Assembly: GCF_013385425.1 (NCBI RefSeq)
Contig: NZ_JACAQA010000005.1
Coordinates: forward strand, 1-44,341
DNA from: Pseudomonas gingeri
GTDB lineage: Bacteria; Pseudomonadota; Gammaproteobacteria; Pseudomonadales; Pseudomonadaceae
Reading direction: 5' to 3'
DNA length: 44,341 nucleotides
The notes under the pieces were generated by a model, which saw only the letters and a program-made list of their open reading frames with translations, was not told where the DNA came from and made no database searches. Shown here piece after piece: positions 38,913 to 44,341 of this stretch. The position numbers were made by a program, and so were the translations under genes. Every line of letters begins with the position of its first letter. Position 1 is the first letter of the stretch.

Positions 38913-39572
38913 ATGTCTCAAAGCATTCCTCTTATCAAGCGCTCCCTGGTCGACCAGGCCCTGGAGCAATTGCGCGAACGCATTAGCCGTGGCACCTGGG
39001 CCGTGGGTGAGCGGTTGCCCACTGAACCGGAATTGGCCGCGGAGCTGGGCATCAGCCGCAACACCATGCGTGAAGCCCTGCGGGTACTGGCGTTTTCCGG
39101 ATTGATCGAGATCCGCCAGGGCGACGGCAGCTACCTGCGGGCGACCATCGATCCGCTGGCGACCATGCAGGCGTTGTCGCGCTGTTCCCTCGACCAGGCC
39201 CGCGAGACCCGGCACAGCTTTGAGGTCGAGGCCGTCGGCCTGGCGGCGCTGCGGCGGACCGAGGACGACCTCAAAGGGCTGCGCGAGGCCCTGCATGTCT
39301 GCGGCGACCACTATCACGGCGATCTCGACAGCTACATCAGCTGTGACCTGGTGTTTCACCAGCGCCTGATCGACGCCGCGCACAACCCGATGCTCAGCGA
39401 GTTGTATCGCTACTTTTCCAGCGTGATCGCCGGCGCCCTGCGCCAGACCCTGGATATCTCCCCCCGTCGCCAATCGGTGTTCGACCTGCATGTGGCCATG
39501 CTCGAAGCGGTGGAGCAACAGGACCCCGAGCGCGCCAAGGCCTTGTGCCGGAGCTTGATCAATGAACCTTGA
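38913..39572 (+). CDS. GntR/FadR-family transcriptional regulator
   Basis: 219 residues from MSQSIPLIKRS (38913). The N-terminal winged helix is LPTEPELAAELGISRNTMREALRVLAFSGLIEIRQGDGSYL (~35-75); the C-terminal FCD helical domain carries metal/ligand residues in DLVFHQRLIDAAHNP. Such proteins usually respond to a small carboxylate or amino acid metabolite. It overlaps the downstream transporter gene by 11 nt, so it probably controls that transporter and is co-translated with it. The effector is unknown. Confidence 0.9.
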   Translation: MSQSIPLIKRSLVDQALEQLRERISRGTWAVGERLPTEPELAAELGISRNTMREALRVLAFSGLIEIRQGDGSYLRATIDPLATMQALSRCSLDQARETRHSFEVEAVGLAALRRTEDDLKGLREALHVCGDHYHGDLDSYISCDLVFHQRLIDAAHNPMLSELYRYFSSVIAGALRQTLDISPRRQSVFDLHVAMLEAVEQQDPERAKALCRSLINEP

Positions 39573-40869
39573 AAACGAGAGCCCCCTGTCCCGTGCTCCT
39601 GTAGAACCCGGTGCCGACTCGCGGCCTGTAGAGCTTGATCGACTGCTGATTGACGCCGAAGCCGATGACGATCTGGTTCAGCAACAACAACCCGTGCTGT
39701 GCCGGCCCTGGCTGTTGCTGCTGGGCCTGGTGCTGGTGGCCCTGAATCTGCGCCCGGCGTTGTCGAGCATGGCGCCGTTGCTCGGCGATGTCTCCCGCAG
39801 CCTGGGCTTGTCGGCGGCCAAGGCCGGTCTGTTGACCACCTTGCCGGTGCTTTGCCTCGGTTTGGCTGCACCTCTGGCACCGTTGCTGGCCCGGCGTTTC
39901 GGCAGCGAGCGGGTGGTGCTGGGAATTTTGCTGACCCTGGCCGGCGGGATCATCCTGCGCAGTTCCCTGGGCGAGTTCGGTCTGTTTGCCGGCAGTGTGC
40001 TGGCCGGTGCGAGCATCGGGGTGATCGGTGTGCTGTTGCCCGGTATCGTCAAACGCGACTTCGCGAAGCAGGCCGGGACCATGACCGGTGTCTACACCAT
40101 GGCCCTGTGCCTGGGCGCAGCGTTGGCGGCGGGGGCCACGGTGCCGCTGAGCCAGTACTTTGCCGAAAGCTGGTCGATCGGCCTGGGGTTCTGGGTCGTG
40201 CCCGCATTGGTCGCGGCGATTTTCTGGTTGCCGCAGGTGGGGCAGAAACACGGTGCCCATCACGTGGCCTACCGTGTGCGCGGTTTACTGCGCGATCCGC
40301 TGGCCTGGCAGGTCACCCTGTATATGGGGTTGCAATCGTCCCTGGCCTATATCGTCTTCGGCTGGTTGCCTTCGGTACTGATCGGACGTGGCCTGAGCGC
40401 CACCCAGGCGGGGATCGTGCTGTCCGGCTCGATTCTGATCCAACTGATCAGTTCATTGGCGACGCCCTGGCTGGCGACGCGGGGCAAGGATCAGCGGCTG
40501 GCGATTGTCGTGGTCATGGTGCTGACGTTGGGCGGTCTGTTCGGTTGCCTGTATGCGCCGCTCGAAGGGCTCTGGGGCTGGGCGATCCTGCTCGGTTTGG
40601 GGCAGGGCGGGACCTTCAGCCTGGCGCTGACCCTGATTGTATTGCGCTCGCGCGATGCCCATGTGGCGGCGAACCTCTCGGGCATGGCCCAGGGCATCGG
40701 TTACACCCTGGCGTCCATGGGGCCGTTCGCGGTGGGGTTGGTGCATGACCTCACCGGGGGCTGGGAGGCACTGGGCTGGATCTTCGGCGTGATCGGCCTG
40801 GGCGCCATCGTCTTCGGGCTCGGTGCCGGTCGGGCGCGTTATGTCCAGGTCACCTGCAAAAAACTCTGA
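39562..40869 (+). CDS. CynX/NimT-family MFS transporter
   Basis: 435 residues with about twelve hydrophobic spans after a ~45-residue polar, acidic N-terminal tail. LVALNLRPALSSMAPLL and the following helix pattern are typical of CynX-type (cyanate transporter-like) MFS proteins. No cynS or cynR lies here, so cyanate is not implied; the substrate is unknown. Start inside the 3' end of the FadR-type gene. Confidence 0.88.
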   Translation: MNLENESPLSRAPVEPGADSRPVELDRLLIDAEADDDLVQQQQPVLCRPWLLLLGLVLVALNLRPALSSMAPLLGDVSRSLGLSAAKAGLLTTLPVLCLGLAAPLAPLLARRFGSERVVLGILLTLAGGIILRSSLGEFGLFAGSVLAGASIGVIGVLLPGIVKRDFAKQAGTMTGVYTMALCLGAALAAGATVPLSQYFAESWSIGLGFWVVPALVAAIFWLPQVGQKHGAHHVAYRVRGLLRDPLAWQVTLYMGLQSSLAYIVFGWLPSVLIGRGLSATQAGIVLSGSILIQLISSLATPWLATRGKDQRLAIVVVMVLTLGGLFGCLYAPLEGLWGWAILLGLGQGGTFSLALTLIVLRSRDAHVAANLSGMAQGIGYTLASMGPFAVGLVHDLTGGWEALGWIFGVIGLGAIVFGLGAGRARYVQVTCKKL

Positions 40870-40884
40870 ATCACCCCACACTCC

Positions 40885-40936
40885 CGGTATTCGGATCGCG
40901 AATGCCGATAGTCAGCCGGGCATTTGCAGACTATCG
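40885..40936 (+). other. Two overlapping hairpins after the CynX-like gene
   Basis: CGGTATTCG/CGAATGCCG (40885-40893, 40899-40907; one G-U) and CGATAGTC/GACTATCG (40906-40913, 40929-40936) share two bases, so both cannot form fully at once. There is no U tract. They lie between the transporter stop and the NTF2-like gene. Confidence 0.5.
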
Positions 40937-40971
40937 TGCAGGCGATCCTTTTACCTGCACGGAGCCCGTTC

Positions 40972-41442
40972 ATGAGTGATGCCCACAGCGCGTTGATTAC
41001 TGAGTTCTATAAAGCCTTCCAACGGCTGGATGCCGAGGCCATGAGTGCCTGCTACACCGAGGATGTGGTGTTCAGTGATCCGGCGTTCGGTGAGTTGCGT
41101 GGCCGTGATGCCGGCGATATGTGGCGCATGCTGGCCAGCCGGGCCAAGGACTTCTCCCTGACCTTCGACAATGTCCGTGCCGACGAGCGCAGCGGCGGCG
41201 CGCATTGGGTCGCGACCTACCTGTTCAGCCAGACCGGCAATACCGTGGTCAACGATATCCATGCGCGCTTTGTGTTCCGCGACGGCAAGATCTGCGAGCA
41301 CCATGACCACTTCGACCTGTGGCGCTGGTCGCGTCAGGCATTGGGGACCAAGGGCTTGTTGCTGGGTTGGACGCCGCTGGTCAGGAACGCCGTGCGTGCC
41401 CAGGCCCTGAAAGGCTTGAAGGCCTTCCAGGCGAGCCGCTAG
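40972..41442 (+). CDS. NTF2/SnoaL-like protein
   Basis: 156 residues from MSDAHSALITEF (40972, GGAG 8 nt upstream). The alpha+beta cone fold shows in LITEFYKAFQRLDAEAMSACYTEDVVFSDPAFGELRG and HARFVFRDGKICEHHDHFDLWRW. Proteins of this type are small isomerases, hydrolases or ligand carriers; the present one has a His/Asp-rich pocket segment (EHHDHFD) but no assigned reaction. Cytosolic, apparently with its own transcript. Confidence 0.85.
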   Translation: MSDAHSALITEFYKAFQRLDAEAMSACYTEDVVFSDPAFGELRGRDAGDMWRMLASRAKDFSLTFDNVRADERSGGAHWVATYLFSQTGNTVVNDIHARFVFRDGKICEHHDHFDLWRWSRQALGTKGLLLGWTPLVRNAVRAQALKGLKAFQASR

Positions 41443-41488
41443 GTTCTGCTAAGATCGCGGCCTCAATAGCGATCAAGCCCTTTGTCAC

Positions 41489-41809
41489 GTGAACATCAGC
41501 GAAACGCTCAGTGCCGAGACCGAGCCTGCGGTCAAACCCTGGTTTGTCTATCTGGTGCGGGCCGCCAATGGCTCGCTGTATTGCGGGATCAGCGATGACC
41601 CGCAGCGGCGTTTTGCCTCCCATCAAAGTGGCAAGGGCGCGCGCTTCTTCTATTCCAGCCCGGCGGTCGCGCTGGTGTATGTGGAGGCCTGCCGCGACAA
41701 GGGCGAGGCCCTGCGCCAGGAGCGGCTGATCAAGAAATTGCGCAAGAGTGCCAAGGAAACCCTGGCGGCGGGGTTCAGTCTGGAAGCCTTTGCTGCCGGG
41801 CGGAAATGA
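41489..41809 (+). CDS. GIY-YIG nuclease-fold protein (YhbQ/UPF0213 type)
   Basis: 106 residues, GTG start. The GIY-YIG core is [17 protein letters not shown] (residues ~19-35), followed by the conserved Arg in DPQRRFASH and the Glu-bearing helix [15 protein letters not shown]. Small single-domain proteins of this type have been linked to DNA repair or nicking in E. coli. The Shine-Dalgarno is poor, so the exact start is uncertain by a few codons. Confidence 0.88.
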   Translation: MNISETLSAETEPAVKPWFVYLVRAANGSLYCGISDDPQRRFASHQSGKGARFFYSSPAVALVYVEACRDKGEALRQERLIKKLRKSAKETLAAGFSLEAFAAGRK

Positions 41810-41862
41810 GCTGGGGCGTTTTTCCGCGTCTCATCGCAGGCTGCGCCTGACCGTGGCTGCAA

Positions 41863-41891
41863 TTGACGACACTGTCATGCTCGAATATGAT
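41863..41891 (+). promoter_or_regulatory. Near-consensus sigma-70 promoter of a non-coding unit
   Basis: TTGACG (41863-41868), exactly 17 nt, TATGAT (41886-41891). Transcription is expected from the A at about 41898. No gene begins within 490 nt downstream. Confidence 0.8.
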
Positions 41892-41897
41892 TGGTCC

Positions 41898-42027
41898 ATC
41901 GAAGCGACTGACCGGATGAGATTGAGCGCTTCCCAGCGGTGAAAGCCGTAATCGCGCAAGGCGGTTCGAAAGTGGTGTCCGGATCTGTTTTATCGAATAC
42001 GAAAAAGACGCTCATGGCGTCTTTTTT
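41898..42027 (+). ncRNA. Candidate small RNA, about 130 nt
   Basis: Bounded by the promoter at 41863 and the terminator at 42002. The inferred RNA can close CCGGA near 41932 with TCCGG near 41979 around shorter inner stems, and contains two GGA motifs. A 70-codon frame beginning at 41939 runs through the terminator and has no Shine-Dalgarno, so a peptide is unlikely. I do not recognise a known Pseudomonas sRNA family. Confidence 0.65.
42002..42027 (+). terminator. Strong terminator of the candidate small RNA
   Basis: AAAAAGACGC (42002-42011), 5-nt loop, GCGTCTTTTT (42017-42026), then one more T: a perfect 10-bp stem with a U tract. Confidence 0.92.
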
Positions 42028-42390
42028 CGTTTCTCCCTCTAACGTTTGGTTGCGGTTTGTTGACGCAAGTAGACCTTACCGCACAGTAGTGCAAAGGCCA
42101 TTGATCCTTTCAGGTTTGGACCGCCGCCTTTTCCTTCGTGGTAGGTTCTGAGATAGCCGATATCGAATGGGGCAGAATGTCCGTTGCCGCTTACCGTCAG
42201 GAATGACCGGCTCTCCAGCCGGATGCGTTTCGGCCTCCATTCCGGTCAAGCCGCCAGCTTACCCTGCCACGGTGGCCTTCGACTCCCTGGCAATTGATAC
42301 CGTTGATGAGAGGGCATCAGGCTGGCTGGGTAGGCTGCTCACGATTTGCAGGCTAAGCTTCGGGTTCTTATTTGCCCGGCGGACTCCAGC
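42028..42390. other. Gene-free stretch before the GST-like gene
   Basis: 363 nt without a supported gene. It has a small CCGGCT/AGCCGG hairpin (about 42207-42222) and must contain the promoter of the GST-like gene. No known riboswitch was recognised. Confidence 0.45.
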
Positions 42391-43332
42391 ATGTCTGAGT
42401 TGATTCTCCACCATTATGCGACCTCTCCCTTTGCCGAAAAGGCCCGCTTGCTGCTGGGCTTCAAGGGCCTATCCTGGCGTTCGGTACATATCTCGCCGGT
42501 GATGCCCAAGCCCGATCTGACCGCGTTGACCGGTGGCTACCGGAAAACCCCGGTGCTGCAGATCGGTGCCGATATCTACTGTGACACCGCCTTGATCGCC
42601 CGCCGCCTGGAACAGGAAAAGGCCACGCCACGGCTGTTCCCCGAGGGCCGGGAGCTGGTGGCTGCGACCTTTGCCGCCTGGGCCGACTCAGTGGTGTTCA
42701 GTCATGCGGTCAGTCTGGTATTCCAGCCCGAGTCGGTGGCGGTGCGCTTTGCCCGTTTGTCCCCGGAGCAGATCAAGGGCTTCATGATCGACCGCGCCGG
42801 CCTGTTCAGCGGCGGCTCGGCCTCGAAGGTTCCGTTGGAAATCGCCAAGCACCAGTGGCCGGTATTTATGGCGCGGCTGGAGCAGCAACTGCAGCACGAG
42901 GAGGGCGACTTCCTGTTCGGTGAGCCATCGATTGCCGATATCGCCATGGCCCATCCGCTGTGGTTCCTCAAGGCGACGCCGGTGACCGCGCCGCTGGTGG
43001 ATGCCTATCCGGCGGTGGCCGTCTGGTTTGCCCGGGTCATGGCGTTCGGGCATGGTGCTCCGAGTGAGATGACGGCGGAGGAGGCCTTGCAGGTGGCACG
43101 CGAGTCGACGCCGGCCGCGCTGCCTGATGAGGCGTTCACTGACCCGAACGGTTTTGTCTCCGGTCAGTCGGTGATCGTCGCGGCGACCGATTATGGCGTT
43201 GATCCGGTAGCGGGCGAGTTGGTGTTTGCCGGTCGCGAAGAGTTGATCGTGAGCCGTGAAGATGAGCGCGGTGGGCGGGTGCATGTGCACTTCCCACGGC
43301 TCGGCTTCAGGATCGAAGCGCGGCCAGAATAG
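42391..43332 (+). CDS. Glutathione S-transferase-like protein
   Basis: 313 residues from MSELILHHYATSPFAEKARLLLGFKGL (42391). The N-terminal thioredoxin-fold GST domain (~1-80) includes GGYRKTPVLQIGADIYCDTALIARRLE; the all-helical C-terminal domain runs to ~215 (FLFGEPSIADIAMAHPLWFL). An extra ~100-residue C-terminal beta-rich part (VDPVAGELVFAGREELIVSRED) follows and is not part of ordinary GSTs. Substrate unknown. Its 3' end overlaps the convergent glutaredoxin-like gene by 26 bp. Confidence 0.88.
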   Translation: MSELILHHYATSPFAEKARLLLGFKGLSWRSVHISPVMPKPDLTALTGGYRKTPVLQIGADIYCDTALIARRLEQEKATPRLFPEGRELVAATFAAWADSVVFSHAVSLVFQPESVAVRFARLSPEQIKGFMIDRAGLFSGGSASKVPLEIAKHQWPVFMARLEQQLQHEEGDFLFGEPSIADIAMAHPLWFLKATPVTAPLVDAYPAVAVWFARVMAFGHGAPSEMTAEEALQVARESTPAALPDEAFTDPNGFVSGQSVIVAATDYGVDPVAGELVFAGREELIVSREDERGGRVHVHFPRLGFRIEARPE

Positions 43333-43660
43333 CCTCTGGCTCATACCCACGGATCAAGGTGCCATTTACGTCCAGCATTGGAATCCCGCCGCCGCCCAGG
43401 GCCTGGTAGGCCTTGCGTGCCTCGGCGTTTTTCTCGATATCGAATTCCTGGTAGGGAATGCCTTTCTGGTCGAGGAAACGCCGGGTCTGCTTGCAGTAGC
43501 CGCACCAGTCGGTGGCGTAGAGCACCACCCGGGCTTTGGCCCGGGTCTGTTCCGAGACCATCTGCCCCGGATTGAACACCCGCTCGATCTTGCCCCAGTT
43601 CTGATAGACCACCACCACCAGCAGGATCAGCAGGACCTTCTTCAGCATGCCTGTGAGCAC
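43307..43660 (-). CDS. Membrane-anchored glutaredoxin-like protein
   Basis: 117 residues from the GTG at 43660, preceded by AAGGA 7 nt upstream; the ATG four codons later is a weaker alternative. The hydrophobic segment MLKKVLLILLVVVVYQNW (5-22) is a single membrane anchor or uncleaved signal, followed by a glutaredoxin fold with DWCGYCKQ (CxxC), GIPMLDVNGT (cis-Pro) and a short C-terminal helix. It probably faces the periplasm and handles thiol redox. It starts 3 nt after the yejK stop, in one operon. Confidence 0.88.
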   Translation of the reverse strand: MLTGMLKKVLLILLVVVVYQNWGKIERVFNPGQMVSEQTRAKARVVLYATDWCGYCKQTRRFLDQKGIPYQEFDIEKNAEARKAYQALGGGGIPMLDVNGTLIRGYEPEAILAALRS

Positions 43661-43663
43661 GGC

Positions 43664-44341
43664 TCAGTCCTTGCGTCGCTTGAGCTGATCGGTCAGTTGA
43701 GTCGGCAGCCCCTTGATGATCAGGGTCCCGGCCTCTTCGTCATACTCGATCTTCGAGCCCAGCAAGTGCGCCTCGAAGCTGATGGACAGGCCTTCGGCGC
43801 GACCGGTGAAGCGGCGGAACTGGTTCAGGGTGCGTTTGTCGGCCGGGATCTCCGGCGACAGGCCGTAGTCCTTGTTGCGGATATGTTCGTAGAACGCCCG
43901 TGGACGGTCCTCGTCAATCAGCCCGGAAAGCTCTTCCAGGCCCATCGGCTCGCCCATTTTGGCCTGGCTGCTGGCGTAATCCACCAGGGTCTTGGTTTTT
44001 TCCCGAGCGTCGTCCTCGGGCAGGTCTTCGCTTTCGACGAAGTCGCTGAAGGCCTTGAGCAGGGTGCGGGTCTCGCCCGGGCCGTCGACGCCTTCCTGGC
44101 AGCCGATAAAGTCGCGGAAATACTCCGAAACCTTTTTCCCGTTCTTGCCTTTGATAAAGGATATGTACTGTTTGGACTGCTTGTTGTTCTGCCACTCGGA
44201 GACGTTGATCCGCGCCGCCAGATGCAACTGGCCCAGGTCCAGGTGGCGCGACGGGGTCACGTCCAGCTCGGCGTTCACCGCCACGCCTTCACTGTGGTGC
44301 AGCAGGGCGATCGCCAGGTAGTCGGTCATGCCTTGCTGGTA
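43664..44341 (-). CDS. yejK: Nucleoid-associated protein YejK/NdpA (N-terminus outside window)
   Basis: C-terminal ~225 residues of a protein normally ~335 long; the frame is open through the right edge (HYQQG-type codons precede [12 protein letters not shown]), so the ATG at 44329 is internal. [29 protein letters not shown] and the Lys/Arg-rich end ([10 protein letters not shown]) are typical of the 37-kDa nucleoid-associated protein family, which binds DNA in the nucleoid. It is followed at once by the glutaredoxin-like gene. Confidence 0.92.
   Translation of the reverse strand, partial: YQQGMTDYLAIALLHHSEGVAVNAELDVTPSRHLDLGQLHLAARINVSEWQNNKQSKQYISFIKGKNGKKVSEYFRDFIGCQEGVDGPGETRTLLKAFSDFVESEDLPEDDAREKTKTLVDYASSQAKMGEPMGLEELSGLIDEDRPRAFYEHIRNKDYGLSPEIPADKRTLNQFRRFTGRAEGLSISFEAHLLGSKIEYDEEAGTLIIKGLPTQLTDQLKRRKD

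Noticed and set aside
41939..42151. A 70-codon frame downstream of the GIY-YIG gene
   Set aside because: It runs through a strong terminator hairpin, lacks a Shine-Dalgarno and has no recognisable features.

Overview
The window comes from a Pseudomonas of the fluorescens group. The evidence is high G+C with Pseudomonas codon use, a complete 12-gene alginate operon in the canonical order, many GTAGGAGC-type REP elements, and a dauB-dauA-dauR / rhlB / carboxylesterase block ordered, as I recall it, as in P. aeruginosa. There are no rRNA or tRNA genes, no CRISPR array and no insertion sequence.

Layout. (1) 1-3.75 kb, plus strand: the tail of one RHS/Tc-type toxin (M35-like metalloprotease end, cut by the window edge), then a full 932-residue TccC-like protein with a conserved RHS shell and an A+T-richer C-terminal toxin of unknown type. 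(2) 3.8-21.1 kb, minus strand: algD-alg8-alg44-algK-algE-algG-algX-algL-algI-algJ-algF-algA, read from a sigma-22 (AlgT/AlgU)-type promoter near 21.08 kb through a leader of about 465 nt and ending at a hairpin-U-tract terminator near 3.77 kb. AlgD and AlgA make the sugar nucleotide; Alg8 and Alg44 polymerise; AlgG, AlgK, AlgX and AlgL modify, guard and clear the periplasmic polymer; AlgI, AlgJ, AlgF and AlgX acetylate it; AlgE exports it. REP pairs sit in several operon gaps, and one has entered the 5' end of algK. (3) 21.6-26.6 kb: yaaA, a NodB-fold deacetylase relative that has lost metal ligands, a PIN-PhoH ATPase and moaCDE. (4) 27-33.3 kb: a D-arginine utilisation block (basic amino acid-binding protein, dauR, dauA, dauB), then rhlB and an esterase. 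Two matching dyads in front of the binding protein and of dauB look like one shared operator. (5) 33.7-37.9 kb: an aapJQMP amino acid ABC transporter operon. (6) 37.9-38.8 kb: an mqsRA toxin-antitoxin pair with a 25-bp palindrome at its promoter. (7) 38.9-44.3 kb: a FadR-type regulator overlapping a CynX-like transporter, an NTF2-like protein, a GIY-YIG protein, a candidate small RNA with a near-consensus promoter and a strong terminator, a GST-like protein, a membrane-anchored glutaredoxin-like protein and the C-terminal part of yejK/ndpA.

The least explained signals are the toxin tails, the REP-derived leader of AlgK, the 12-bp dyad abutting the algD promoter, the shared dau dyads, the degenerate deacetylase, and the free-standing RNA unit at 41.9-42.0 kb.
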